Assembly: GCF_030272615.1 (NCBI RefSeq)
Contig: NC_081411.1
Coordinates: 156,326,971-156,390,970, forward strand
Direction: 5' to 3'
Source: Cryptomeria japonica
Taxonomy: Eukaryota > Streptophyta > Pinopsida > Cupressales > Cupressaceae
Length of the DNA: 64,000 nucleotides
The position numbers and the translations under genes were made by a program. Below the pieces are notes generated by a model, which was given only the letters and a program-made list of their open reading frames with translations, did not search any database and was not told where the DNA came from. The number at the start of each line of letters is the position of its first letter. The stretch's first letter is position 1. Shown here one piece after another: positions 37,454 through 49,208 of the stretch.

Positions 37454-38700
37454 CTAAGTCACCTCCTTGGGGATCATATTTTGATGAATACCTAAGTTCT
37501 TAAACTCTATCTCAAGCACCCATGTAGCTTCTGCATCATCCATACCCTGCCATTTGATTAGGTGCTCCCAATAGATTTGATGCCTTGTCTTCTTAGCGGT
37601 CCTTAAACTCAATACCTTTTCAGCCTTTGGATTTGGTCTTGCTAGTATTTGGAGGTTGTTTACATCATCTGATACCTTTGAGTGACTACAATCTAAACCT
37701 TGAATTGGTCCTTTATAAGCAACTAAGTCTGCTATGTTGAAAACTGGTGACAATCCTATGTCACTAGGTCGGTCCACCTTGTATGCATTTTCTCCACACT
37801 TGGCTAGAATGGCACATGGACCCAACCTTCTCATTTGCAACTTGTTGGGTACTCCTTGTTGTAGCCTTTATTTGTTTAGATGCACCATGACAAGATCTCC
37901 TACTTGGAATTGTAGGTTCTTCCTTCTCTCATCAACCTTTTTCTTGATCTTACTTGTGTTCTCCATCAAAGCTTGCTTGACTGATTCATGTACCTCCTTC
38001 ATTGATTGAGCAAAGTATTTTGTATATCCATTTCTTATTGCTGCATTATCTAAGTCTCTTAGCTCCAATATACCCCTTAGGTAAACACAAAAGACCACTT
38101 CAAAAGGGATCTTGTCGGTGGTCCTATTTATTGAGTCATTGTAAGCATATTCAGCTTGTGATAGTACTTGATCCAATGTATGTCCATACTCCTTGGTAAG
38201 GCACCTCAATAAGTTTCCCAAGCTCCTATTAACCACTTCGATTTTCCCATCTGTTTGAGGATGGTAGGCTGATCCAAAAGGTAGGTTGGTGCCAATCTTT
38301 TGCCAAAATGTCTTCCAAAAATGTCTCATGAACTTTGAGTCCCTATCTGAAACAATGCTCATGGGTAAACCATATATCCTTATCACTTCCTTGAAGAACA
38401 AGTGAGCTATATGACATGCATCATGAGTATTCTTGCAAGGTACAAAGTGGGCCATCTTACTAAATCTGTCCATAACGACATAAATGTTGTTAAACCCCTG
38501 CTTTCTCCTTGGCAATCCTACTACAAAGTCCATACTGATGCATTCCCAAGGTCTATTTGGTATGGGAAGAGGTTGGTACAAACCAGTATTTGAAGAAGTA
38601 CCCTTGGCCTTTTGACAAACAATACAAGTCTCCACATACTTTTTCACATCTTGATTCATCCTAGGCTAATAGTAGTACCTCTGAACCAACTCTTGAGTCT
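37454..38700 (-). pseudogene. Gypsy-2 integrase with chromodomain-like C-terminus
   Basis: From 38700: the CX2C part of the zinc-binding domain (CIVCQKAKG, about 38600-38630). The catalytic core follows with Asp in ECISMDFVVGLP (about 38530), Asp in SDRDSKF (about 38340) and Glu in TDGKIEVVNR (about 38230). A GPY-like region lies around 37800, and the tail HLIKWQGMDDAEATWVLE (about 37520-37570) has the conserved aromatics of a chromodomain. Integrase joins element DNA to host DNA, and chromodomains of chromoviruses direct insertion to heterochromatin. A stop at about 38665 and a break near 37850-37870 separate the parts. The catalytic triad is present. Confidence 0.85.
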
Positions 38701-38755
38701 TATTGACTCCAAAATGACCACTAAGGCTGCCATTATGCTTCTCTTGTATGAGATT

Positions 38756-40436
38756 TTATCTCATTGACCCTCTAGGCACACAAAGTTGTCCACCTCTAAA
38801 CAATAATCCATCTTGCAAGGTAAAGTCTGAATACTCACTATGAAAATGATTTTGGTATTCTTTGCACACATTGTAAGCATTTGAGAAGTCTTCATCATCC
38901 AGGTATAGGTCTCTAAAACTATCAACACCTATGCTCCTTAACTGAATTTCTTGGACTATCAAAAATCTTCTGCTCAATGCATCAGCCACCCGATTTAATT
39001 GACCTTTTTTGTGCTTGATTGTGAATGTGTAGGCTTGCATGTACTGCACCCACTTCATGTATTTGTGACTGAGTTTGTCTTGTGAGTTTAGAAAGTTCAA
39101 AGCTTGGTTGTCTGTATAGACTACAAATTCCTTAGGAAGGAGACAGTATCTCCACTTCCTCAAAACCTGCACTAAAGCATATAATTCCAAGTCATATGAG
39201 GAGTATTTCCTCTTTTCATCACTTAGCTTCTCACTATGGAAAGATACTGGTCTTTCTTCTTGACTTAGAATATCACCTACTGCAACATTGCTTGCATCAC
39301 ATTCCACTGTGAAGAGTTTCTCAAAACTAGGCAACACTAACACCGGTTGAGTAGCTATCTTCTCCTTCAAGGTTTCAAAACCTCTATTTTATTGTTCATT
39401 CCACTAAAACCTTGCCTTCATTCTACCTCTAATAGTGTCCAACATTAGTGCACATATAGCACTAGATTGCCTAATGAACTTCCTATAATACTGAGCTAGT
39501 CCATGGAAGCTTCTCACCTCTGTTGCTGACTTAGGATTAGGAAAATTTACTATGGCTTCAACCTTGCTGGGATCCATCTTGAGGTTTCCTTGAGACAACA
39601 CAAACCCAAGGTAAACCAACTCCTTCTTAACAAATTCACACTTGCCCAAGTTCGTGGTTAGCTTCTCTTTATACAATCTTTGTAGCACACTTTGAAAATG
39701 ATTAATATGATCTGCCCTATCCTTACTGAAAATGAAAATTATCATCTAGATATGCCACCACAAATTTACCTATGAAGTCCTTCATCACCTCATTCATGAG
39801 TCTCATGAAGGTTCTTGGAGCATTGGATAAGCCAAATGGCATTACAAGCCATTCATAAAGACCCTCTATTGTCTTGAATGTAGTTTTCCAATCATCAACC
39901 TCCTTAATCCTAATTTGGTGGTATCCACTTTTAAGGTCAATCTTGGTAAAGTATTTGGCTTCCCCTAAAAAATCCATTAGGTCCTCTATTCTAGGAATTG
40001 AAAATCTATATCTGATGGTAATCCTATTTATAGCTCTAGAGTCAGTGCACAATCTTGAAGTACCACGTTTCTTTGGGGCTAAAATGGTAGGTACAACACA
40101 AGGGCTAATGCTTTTCCTAATTAGGCCTTGGTCTAAAAGCTCTTGGATTTGCTTGGAAATCTCAACATTTTATTGGGGAGTCATTTTGTAAGCTGCCTTG
40201 TTAGGTAAGGATGCTCCAGGAATAAAGTCTATTTGATGGCTTATAGATCTTTTAGGAGGTAAGGTGGTTGGTTGTCCATCACTCACTATTCCCTTGAACT
40301 TTTTCATTAAGTCTTGAACCTCTATTGGCAAATCTCGCTTCTCTTTCTTGTCTTCATCTTTAGGCTTCATTACTAATGCAAACCCTATACCTTCACCTTC
40401 CTCAAGTGTCTTCAAGAATTGTTTTTCACTCACCAA
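38756..40436 (-). pseudogene. Gypsy-2 reverse transcriptase and RNase H
   Basis: From 40436 the connection to RT and then the fingers and palm: [20 protein letters not shown] (about 39990-40045), [13 protein letters not shown] (about 39900-39935), [11 protein letters not shown] (about 39815-39845) and the catalytic box YLDD (about 39745). Just after the box the frame breaks, with the remainder in the frame of 39745-39404. RNase H follows (39370-38756) with the first Asp in TVECDASN, Glu in SYDLELYAL and Asp in VYTDNQAL. Together they make cDNA from the element RNA. A stop also lies at about 40170. It is non-functional as it stands. Confidence 0.88.
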
Positions 40437-40549
40437 AAGAACATTAAGACCTGCTACCCTCTTTTCACCTTCCTTAAGGATAGATTGAATCTTGAATGTG
40501 ACTCCATCTTTCTTGAATGATTATGCATTCTTGGCTCCATCATGAATAA

Positions 40550-40810
40550 CTTGTCTATCAAACTACCATGGTCTTCCTAATAGAAGATGTAATGCATCCA
40601 TGGGTAAGACATCACATAACACTTTGCCCTTATACCTCCCAATGGTAAAATCCAACCATGCTTTCTCATTGACTAGGACATGTTGGCCTTTGTTCAACCA
40701 AGTGACTCTATATGGGTTGTTGTGAGGTATAATTTGCAATTTAAGCTTACTTGTTGCCTCTTCCAACACACTATTTTCTGTTGACCCTAAATCAATGATC
40801 ACTTTACACT
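40550..40810 (-). pseudogene. Gypsy-2 aspartic protease
   Basis: The fragment begins near MIIDLGSTEN, where the catalytic motif of retropepsins (Asp-Ser/Thr-Gly) reads Asp-Leu-Gly, so the second motif residue is lost. It ends with a hydrophobic stretch containing ALHLLLGRPW, typical of the second half of Gypsy proteases. It lies between Gag and RT as expected. Probably inactive. Confidence 0.7.
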
Positions 40811-40989
40811 TTGTCCATAATCTTGCATTTGATCCTAAATAATGACTTCCTTTGGCTAGGTTCTTCTCTGATATGTTCTTTTATCAAAGTTCTTCTTATC
40901 ATCAAGTTGTCACCTACCTCTGATTCTAAGGCAACCTCTGAAGTCTTATTGCTTGAAGTCTCTTCTTGAAGATAGTTCACTCTCCTTTC

Positions 40990-42090
40990 ACTATTCTGTA
41001 ATAATGATCCCTTCTCTGGATAGCTATATGCTATATGACCAAGTTGGTTGCAATGGTAACACTTCATTGTTGCAAAATATGAGGAACCTCTACCTTGTCC
41101 ACTAGATCATCCTCTAAAACTACTGTTTGACCCCCTTCCTCTATTGAATCCTCCTTTACCAGTGCTACTTTCTTGCTTCTCAGTGAGTTTAGAATCACCT
41201 TGTGTTCTTTGTTCTGAACTTCTTCCTCCAAAGCCTCCCCTATGGCCTCTATTTTCTTTTCCTCTACCTCTACCCCTATTACTACTTGAATCATGTTTTC
41301 TTTTCAGTTTTTATTCCACCTTAAGGGCAAGCTGATAGCTTTGATGAACTGTCTTTGGGCTCATTAAACTGAGTTCCTCTTGGATGTTCCACCGTAGTCC
41401 ATTTAGGTACCTAGCAACTTTGAGACTTTCTTCTTGCACCGCATGAGATCTAAGGCTAAGTTTGTGAAACTACTTTGTATAGCTGCTTACATCAAACTCT
41501 TTTTGTCTTAGGTTTTGTCTCTTCCTATGAATCTACACTTCATAGTCATTAGGGAGATAGACTTCTTTGATTTTGACTAACATCCCTTTCCAAGAAGAGA
41601 TGGGTGTTTTGCCCATTTTCTTCCTCTCATCTTGGACAAATTTCTACCATGTGAGAGCAGCTCCTCTCATCCTAGACTTGACCACTTTAACTCTTTAGGC
41701 TTCAGTTATACCTTCACACTCAAAATGGTTCTCTATGCCCTCTATCCATTCTAATACAACTTTTGCTTCCATCTTACCAGTGAATAATGGCAATCCTTCT
41801 AGTGATTTTCCACTTAAGGCTTTCAATGCCTTTAGGAAAGGTTCTTGTTCTAAGATAGGATCAGGTTCAGGTACTTTGTCTATCTTTAACACCTCTTTAC
41901 CATTCCCTTCTGCTCCTTCAACCTTTACCAACTCTTCATCTACCTTGGTTTCAATCTCACCAAGCTTACTTTCCAATTCAATCAACTTCTCCTTCAAGAG
42001 TCTATTTTCTTCCTCCTGATCATCCACTTTCTTTTCCAACTCTACATTGGTCACCATGGTGTTGTCTACTATAGATTCCACTAAGGACAT
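40990..42090 (-). pseudogene. Gypsy-2 Gag
   Basis: Starts at 42090 with a coiled-coil N-terminus (about 60 residues of Glu/Lys/Leu heptads), continues into a retrotransposon-Gag region (LPLFTGKMEAKVVLEWIEGIE at about 41750-41810) and a basic Arg/Gly-rich linker, and reaches a zinc knuckle at about 41010-41060 (CYHCNQLGHIAYSYP). The last knuckle Cys is now Tyr. Stops occur at about 41693, 41647, 41530 and 41320. Gag forms the virus-like particle and packages RNA. It is the first ORF after the PBS. Confidence 0.8.
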
Positions 42091-42111
42091 CTACTCACCT
42101 ATCCCAAATCT

Positions 42112-42128
42112 TATAGGCTCTGATACCA
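42112..42128 (-). other. Gypsy-2 primer-binding site
   Basis: On the minus strand TGGTATCAGAGCCTATA begins three bases inside the 5' LTR; this is the plant tRNA-iMet primer site. Confidence 0.9.
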
Positions 42129-42131
42129 ATT

Positions 42132-43711
42132 TGATGCGGTTTGCCTAGCTTGCTCACACTTCACCAAGTTGGTGTTGCTCAATTCCACCAACCTCTCTAG
42201 GTCTAGCTTTGCTCCATGACCTCCAAGTACTTCTCAATCTCTTCCAGGTCTTTTTATTTTCCAATCTCAAGGTGTTTACAGCAAGTGTTTAACTACGAAC
42301 CCAACCATTACCAAGTGACTTCCATATGCTCAATTGTGCTATCTTGACAACAACTTGTCAAATTCACCCCCATACTCTTGTGAGTCATTGCAGAGGTGTG
42401 GAGGTAGTAGTTAACATGGAATTAATTCCATTTGGGTCCATTTGTGGTTTGCATTCATTATCTTTCCTATCTATTTCACCATTTTGCCTAGAAATAGGGC
42501 TACAAGTAATGAGCCCCTATTAGGCCTCCAAAATCCGGTTTTCAAGGGTTTTGAGAAAATGGTCCAAAAGACCCTTCAACAAGGTTTTTTTTCTTCAAAA
42601 AATCACCCAACCCTAAGAGATTTTGGTGTTTTTGGTTTCCCAACTCACCGTACAATGCCCTAACCCAAAAATGAGGGTTTTGAAGGGTTTCTAGGCCTAC
42701 ATGGGTATCTGCAGGTCTTGTCAAGGATTCTCCTTATAATGGACACCTAGTATGGACTTCATGGACCTCTCCAAATGATTTTGTTCTGGTTTTTTGTTCA
42801 CCTTTGCACTATGCACTCAAATTTTACCCTCTCTTCTCTAGTCGGGTTGCTCCTGGACTCACCTAGAACAAGGTGGTAACCATGTCAATCTTCACTTCTA
42901 TAAATTATCCCTACATATATATACTATACAATGGGTTTCCTTCCATTTCCCAATAAGCCATGATGGTAGCACAGAGGGATTTTATGGGGCAACCATTTTA
43001 CAAGAAATTGCTATTTACAAGCCAAAACAATGAAAACACTAACACACCCTATCTACAAAGCATGAAATGAAACAAATGACTTTGAAATATACCAAAGAAC
43101 TTCAATCCATAATTGGATCAATGAATTTAATCAATTTGTGTTCACATTTTAGGCACAATAAGACCAAAACAGTGATAATAGTCCGAAAATGAGTAGTTTC
43201 AAATTGTTGGTCATACAAAATTAAACTTCCAACCTTGGTAACCATGCAAGAGGAGGTTTAAATAGTCTTCCCCATGTGTGGAGGCATTCTAGGGAGTTGT
43301 GCTATCCCTAACTCCACCGCTAAGCACTTTTTAGGATAAAAGTTGTCATGTTAACTTTTACAACTTTCCACTTTTTGCTTTGCCAACGTATGCAACCTAT
43401 TTTAAGTCATTACTCATGACTTTTTAAGAATTCCTACGACCATTCTAAACCTCTCTAATGATCACACCATGTTTGTCCACTTTTGACCATCAAGAAGGCC
43501 AATCTCAACTACTCAAACTACTACCTATTCACAGAGTGCAAACCTATGAAGAAAACCAACTCAACTAGGCCTACACTTGACTTAAATCAAACATCACACA
43601 CACTCCTTAGATCCTCCTAGAGTCCTTATTAGGAACCTGACTTGGCTAAGGTCAGTACAAGCCAAAATTGTGAAAGCACTATGAGCCTAAGTCTTAGGTG
43701 CTCCTTCACCA
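42132..43711 (-). repeat. Gypsy-2 5' LTR
   Basis: Plus-strand start tgatgcggtttgcctagc, end gtgctccttcacca, followed by the target duplication acatt. It is 47 bp shorter than its partner. Confidence 0.9.
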
Positions 43712-45261
43712 ACATTATTGTGATATTTTACTTAGACATTATGCAGTATGGTGATATGCTTTAATTTGATTTGCAGTGTATGTTTTTAATGCAGTATTTC
43801 CTTATGAATGTTAAATGTGATTTTTATTGCATTACTGACATGGACTGGCACATTTACTTTATATGTGCAATGCGTTATATACATGTTACATGTTTGTAAG
43901 TGTATGAGGTGCAAGGGGGTGATTTCCCTTTACTAACTTCAGTGAGACAAGGAACGCCATGATTCTCCTTAATAGATGTGTGTGTCGTGTCTTCTATATA
44001 TGTCTATATGCACTTGTGGTTCGTTGATGTAGGGTATTGCAGGTACAAGTACCGGGTAGGTACGGGATTTCGACTCCACCTGGTTTCATAGGTCTGAGCG
44101 TACCTTATTTGTTCGATGGGAGTGGAGGAGATAGTTGGTAGACCCTAAAATTGACCTGCAGTTACACTTATGTGAGTGTCGTCACTTGGTCATCAATTCT
44201 CGTTTGATTAGTATGCGAGTCTTAATTCTTTGACATTTTCATTTTGTGAGTCGTCGTGTGGTTATTTCTTGTTTTGTGTGCTTCTAGTTAGTTAGAAAAG
44301 TTAGTTTGAGTGAATAGTATTGTTTCATGTTGGTGTATTTGAATTAAATTAATATGCCTTTCTGATTATTGATTTAGTAAAATGAATCAGTTATTGAATT
44401 TAAATTGATAAAGTGTATGTTATATTTAAAAAGTGATTGTATTTAATTAAAAAAATGAAATAAAGTTAAATAGTATGCTATTGGAATTTTTAGATCATAT
44501 GTTGAGTTACTTTCAAAATAAGGAAAAGAAAAAAAAATATCCCCATTGACTTCTTAAGAGGAGATTGGATTTTTACCTTTTATGGAAAATTTCAATTGGT
44601 TGAATGAAAATTTTAACTTAGAAGTTTTTAGGTTAAACTTTTTCTTATATTTAGAGAGTTAATGGGAAGAGAGGAGAGGAATTTATTTGGAAGCTAAGTT
44701 TGGAAACAAAAAAAAACATTGCAAATTGGAATCTAGATTGAAGATTTTGGTGTGCAGATTGAGGCTCATCTCAATTTTTTCTTTCAAGTGTGCATTTACA
44801 GGTTGGATAGACTTTATCTTTCCTTTTGTTAAAAAAAAATTAAATTGTTTGAAAACTTCCTGTGTGTGTTTGGAAATCATGAAATTTGTGTTTTCAAGTT
44901 AAGCAATTTTTATTTAAATCTTTTCATTTCAATATTGGGAGTAAAAGATTTATTTTTCTGTGAGAATGGAGGTTTTCAGATTGTTAAAACCAAGGGATAT
45001 GGTGGCCAATTTTTTGCAATTTGACCTCCCTCTGTGTGTTCACGATATTCCATGTGTGTGAGAGAAATGAAAATTTGAATATGATCCCCTTTGTTCTGTT
45101 TAAATTTCACTTGGTCTTTGCCCAAAATCAATTAATTTGGGTCCTTTATGAGTCTGGTAGCATACAAAAAAAATTTATCAAAGAAATTTTTATCAAAAAA
45201 AAATCTATTTATACTCTATTTTAGCAAAGCTATTTTTGTGCAGGAAAGAAAATTTTATAAG

Positions 45262-45294
<33 letters not shown>

Positions 45295-45352
45295 AATTTT
45301 AACCACATGACAGTGGACCCACCTCCCCCCACCACGTGGAAGGTAGCTGCTT

Positions 45353-45445
45353 CTACCATAGGGTAGCAGCGATACCATATGGTAGTCACTACTACCATAT
45401 GGTAGCAAAGCGCTACCATGTGGTAGCAGTGCTACCATAAGGTAG
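45353..45445. repeat. Palindrome array, CTACCATATGGTAG x 5 (Gypsy-1 LTR)
   Basis: Five cores (two perfect, the others with one or two central changes) start at 45353, 45372, 45392, 45413 and 45432, a period of 19-21 bp or about two helical turns. Linkers are short (cag, tcacta, caaagcg). In the LTR without inserts the array lies about 1708-1800 bp from the LTR start, the same offset as the CCACANTGTGG arrays of the LARD. Confidence 0.85.
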
Positions 45446-45554
45446 CAGACCGCTTGTTTTATTCTCCTAGCGTTGTAAAATGATTTTGCCAATTCTTTTT
45501 TCCAGCGTTGTTAAAATGATTTCGCCAGTAATTTTTTGTTATGCGGGCATATAT

Positions 45555-45574
45555 ATGTATAGGTATATATATGT

Positions 45575-45608
<34 letters not shown>

Positions 45609-45609
45609 C

Positions 45610-45644
<35 letters not shown>

Positions 45645-45860
45645 TTATATGTATATGTTACATATTCATATACATATATGTATACATATACATATGTATA
45701 TGAATATGTATATGTATACATATATGTATATGTATATGTAACATATACATATAAATATACATATACATATACATATAGATATATATACATATACATACAT
45801 CTATATATGTATGTATATGTATATATATTTATATGTATATGTATATGTGTATGTATATGT

Positions 45861-45893
<33 letters not shown>

Positions 45894-46095
45894 TATATAT
45901 TTATATTTATATGTATATGTATATGTATATACATATAGATATACATATACATGTATATATATATATGTATATATGTATATCTATATGTATATACATACAT
46001 GTATATGTATATGTATATGTATATACATATATATATACATGTATGTATATACATATACACACATATATATATACATACATATATATATTATTATA
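45555..46095. repeat. TA/TATG microsatellite
   Basis: About 540 bp of tatatg, tatacata and tata units with blocks on alternating strands, so large parts are self-complementary. Long open frames across it (rich in Tyr, Met, Ile and His) are products of the repeat and not genes. Confidence 0.95.
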
Positions 46096-46848
46096 AATGT
46101 ATTTTTTTTAATAGTTTCTTTTGAATTTAGATTTATCCATGAATTGAGTTAAAATTTAGATGGGGTATATATATACATTATATGGTATGTGAATATAAGT
46201 ATATATTCCATGAATATATAATTATATACATATATTTATATTACTATATATATAAATATATATTGTGATTTTTATTATTTTATGGAAATTGTTTTATTTG
46301 GGATATTAATTAAAATGATGATTGTGTGAAAGATGTATTATTTTAATGTGGAATGATTTATTTCCTTAAGTTATTATGATTTTACTTGAACAAAAAAAAA
46401 TAAAAAGGGGCAATTGGTTATTTGAGGATAGTTTAAATTCTAGCCTTATTAGACTGATGACGACTTCAAATTTCCTTTAAAAGGGGTGGTTGTGTTTTCT
46501 TAAATCTTTAATATTGAATTGCAAGGATATAATGATTTAATTATTTTCAAAAGATTGTTTGAATTATGATCTTTAGCGAATTTGGTATTTCTTAGCAAAG
46601 AGCTTGATTTCATTGCAATTCTTGTAAATGTTTAGTCATCATGTTGTAGTGGTTGTTGTCCTTACAACCTTGTTGATGTAAACCATATTGTGTTATGTTC
46701 CAAATGGTTAACCAAGGGTTAGTAAGATTGTATTTTTGTCACCTGCATTTTGTCATGGTTATATGGCTGTCAGTATCACCATAGGTTTCTTGTAGAGAGA
46801 CCATGATTGTGTATTGTCCTATGGGAGAGTGGATTTCGAGTGGGGGCA

Positions 46849-48322
46849 TGTTGGCATTATGTGAACTGGCATAAGGACATAATGACATTGTATGTTGTCA
46901 TTGCTGTCAATATGCTGAAGAGGAGAGAACCGGTATATATGAGAATCAGTATAACACTGTGAACCGACATTTGTGAAGTGATGTGTTTGTTCAAGGTAAA
47001 CCGACATATGGTTATAGGAACTAGCACATGGAAGCTTTGTATGACTACTAGTTGGTAGTATCAATGTCAGGGTTTCCGGTTGAAGTGCTTCAAGTCTGTG
47101 TGGCTCAACCGGTGACTTTGTGTGATGAGTTACCATTGTAACAAAGAACAGATCATGCTGCCATGTCAGCCTTGTATGCATGAAGGATCTTGCATGAAGG
47201 AGATTTTTCCCATCTACCTCGGGAATGTGTGAAGCTTGTAAATGGTGATAACGCGTGATGGGTTATCAACTGCCATGAAATCGGTGGAAAATGAATGATG
47301 GAGAATGTCTTGAGATTGGATCAAGACTATTGCATTTAGTGCAGTATGCTCAACGGTCAGGATTGAACCGTTTGAATTCCTTAACCTAACAGGTTTAGAG
47401 TTTAGCGTTTATGCTACCGACCTATTTATTTTCCTATAACGTCGATGTTGTGTTTCTTTCTGAGGTTGTTAGCAAAAGTTGTGTGTGTGTATCCAAGAGA
47501 AGAGATACATGATTCTTACCAAACCAGAGGAGAGAAGTGATACCTACAGAGTGTAAGTGCAGAAGGTGAAGAGGAGCTAAAGCAGATCTGCATTAGCATT
47601 GAGTGCTATTACCAAATCATTGTAATACCTATTGATCTCTAACCACTACAATAGTCAGGAAATCCCTTAACAGGGTAGCTTTAATCGGCTTGTTGTAAAT
47701 CCTTTAACAGGGTGACTCAAAACCATTGAGTTCTTGAAATCCTCTAACAAGGTAACCTTTAACAGGGTTTAACTCTTAATCGGGTATTCTAGCCATCCCT
47801 TAACCAGGTGATCCCTAACAGGATCGGTTCCTAACAGAACCTATTGTATCAGTCTTTAACCGGACAAGGATCCTAACAGAGCAGACTTCTAAGCAGTTCA
47901 AAATAGCTTGTGGGTATTCATCCCCACCGTGGTTTTTCCTAGTTGGGTTTCCACATGAAAACTATGTGTGTCATATGTGATGTTCTTTTCATGTGATGAT
48001 ATGTTGTTTTCCGTCAAGCGGTGAATCATGTTGATATAGCTATTTACATATATGTCTTTGATGATAGATAATGTGTTCATGCACTAGGATGAAATGGAAA
48101 TGAAGTATTAGATTGTGAGAAGATAAGTGTCAACCGATTTATGCTTGTTTCAATTATTCTGGGTTTTGCTGGTTGTACTCTGTTTAAAGATCGGTGTTAC
48201 TATTTTTCTGTCAATGCATAGTATCTGGTAACAAACTGGTTTAAGATAGTGTTTTTTCCTGTACTGATTCACCACCCCTCTCAGTGCTGGTTTGGTACTA
48301 TCCGTTCATCATTGAGTTATCA
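46849..48322 (+). repeat. Copia-1 5' LTR
   Basis: Starts tgttggcattatg, ends attgagttatca. It contains a series of short repeats around 47640-47900 built on ttaacagggt and taaccggg words, and a ccccctctcagtac-type box near the end. 46819-47181 minus is a chance ORF shared by both LTRs. Confidence 0.9.
47660..47900. repeat. Loose repeats of a taacagg word in the Copia-1 LTR
   Basis: The words ccttaacagggt, tttaacagggt, ctaacaagg, ttaaccagg and ctaacagga recur about every 20-35 bp, often with taaccgg variants. The same series is in the 3' LTR at about 53500-53700. Its place near the probable transcript leader suggests R or U5 sequence. Confidence 0.5.
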
Positions 48323-48324
48323 AC

Positions 48325-48340
48325 TGGTATCAAAGAATCC
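48325..48340 (+). other. Copia-1 primer-binding site
   Basis: TGGTATCAAAGAATCC lies two bases after the LTR end. It matches the tRNA-iMet site TGGTATCAGAGC with one change in the first 12 bases. Confidence 0.85.
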
Positions 48341-48393
48341 TCCAGGTCCTATGTGTTATAAGCTTAACTGCTTGAGGTAAAGATGCCAATCTA

Positions 48394-49208
48394 ATGATAA
48401 AGAGGGAACGTCCAAAGTTTAACAGAGAAAAGTTCAATATATGGAAAGATAGAATGAAGATATACATCAAAAACATGGGTTCTCAACACTGGTGCTATGT
48501 TGAGAATGCCTATGTTGCCCCTACCGGTACTCTCACCGATGACCAAAAGAGAGAAATACAGGAGAATGGGCAAGTCATGGAGGCCCTAATTAGTAGTTTA
48601 TCTGACATTGAGTTTAATGATGTCCAAGATAAGGTAAATCCCAAAGAGGTATGGGATACTATTGAAAATATCTATGGCGGTGATAAGCATGTAAAAAAAG
48701 CTAAGGAAGAAAGCCTTAGAGGGAAGTTTGAAGACATGTAGATGGTTGAAGGTGAGACCATTCAACAGTATGGAATAAGAATCAAAACCGTTGTTGGAGA
48801 TATCAAGAGTACAGGTGGTAAAATGGAAGATTCCACTTTGGTAAGCAAAGTCCTGACATCCTTATTGTCAGTCTATGCAATAAGGGTTGCTGCTATTCAG
48901 GAGCTGAGATCAATAGACAAGGCTAAGGTATCCCTAGACTCCATCATTGCAAAGTTGACAGCCTATGAGCTAAATAGTTTTGATGGCAGTGTTCAAAAGA
49001 CTGAATCAGCTTTTAAAGCTTCTGTTGTACCATCCAGAAAAGGAAAAGAAGCTAGCACTAGTGGTGAACCAAGATAGAGCAGAGAAATGGATGATGAGGA
49101 AATTCTGATGGCATTTGAAGCTCTTCTTGCCAAGAAACTGACAAATGTAGAGGTAAGGTCCCTTTGAAATGTTTTTCTTGCAATCGGATAGGACATATTG
49201 TTGTAAAC
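48394..49208 (+). pseudogene. Copia-1 Gag
   Basis: Opens with a typical Copia Gag N-terminus (a KFNREKFNIWKDRMKIYIK segment), then a UBN2-type helical region (EVWDTIENIYGG through the KLTAYELNSF segment near 48980). After a Ser/Lys-rich linker and a frame change near 49140 comes a zinc knuckle at 49170-49208 (CFSCNRIGHIVVNY) whose last Cys is now Tyr. Stops lie at 48739 and 49075. Gag packages the RNA and assembles the particle. Confidence 0.85.

Larger units (their letters stand above)
35808..43711 (-). mobile_element. Gypsy-2: complete chromodomain Gypsy element
   Basis: LTRs lie at 35808-37434 and 42132-43711, ends are TG...CA, and a perfect 5-bp target duplication acatt is at 35803-35807 and 43712-43716. 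On the minus strand the order is PBS, Gag with knuckle, protease, RT, RNase H, integrase, chromodomain-like tail, PPT, 3' LTR. That order with a C-terminal chromodomain identifies a chromovirus. Over the first 290 bp the two LTRs differ at roughly 8% of sites by eye, so it is older than the LARD. Several stops and frameshifts break the polyprotein. It sits in the 5' LTR of Gypsy-1. Confidence 0.93.
43712..46848 (+). repeat. Gypsy-1 5' LTR, second piece
   Basis: Lies between the Gypsy-2 and Copia-1 insertions. It contains no gene. It holds a palindrome array (45353-45445), a long TA/TATG microsatellite (45555-46095) and an AT dinucleotide run (about 45270-45292). The text around 44030-44110 (tacgggatttcgactccacc) is GC-richer and could be regulatory. 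Placement as LTR rests on the start and end matches with the LARD and on the summed length. Confidence 0.7.

Noticed and set aside
44030-44110. GC-richer segment around tacgggatttcgactcc considered as a tRNA or small RNA gene
   Set aside because: No A-box and B-box pair and no cloverleaf could be drawn.
45480-46152. Long open frames on both strands over the TA/TATG tract
   Set aside because: They only translate a microsatellite (Tyr, Met, Ile, His and Val runs) and overlap in several frames on both strands.
46819-47181. 120-residue minus-strand ORF in the Copia-1 5' LTR, with a shorter version in the 3' LTR
   Set aside because: Antisense to LTR sequence and truncated in the partner LTR; no family features.
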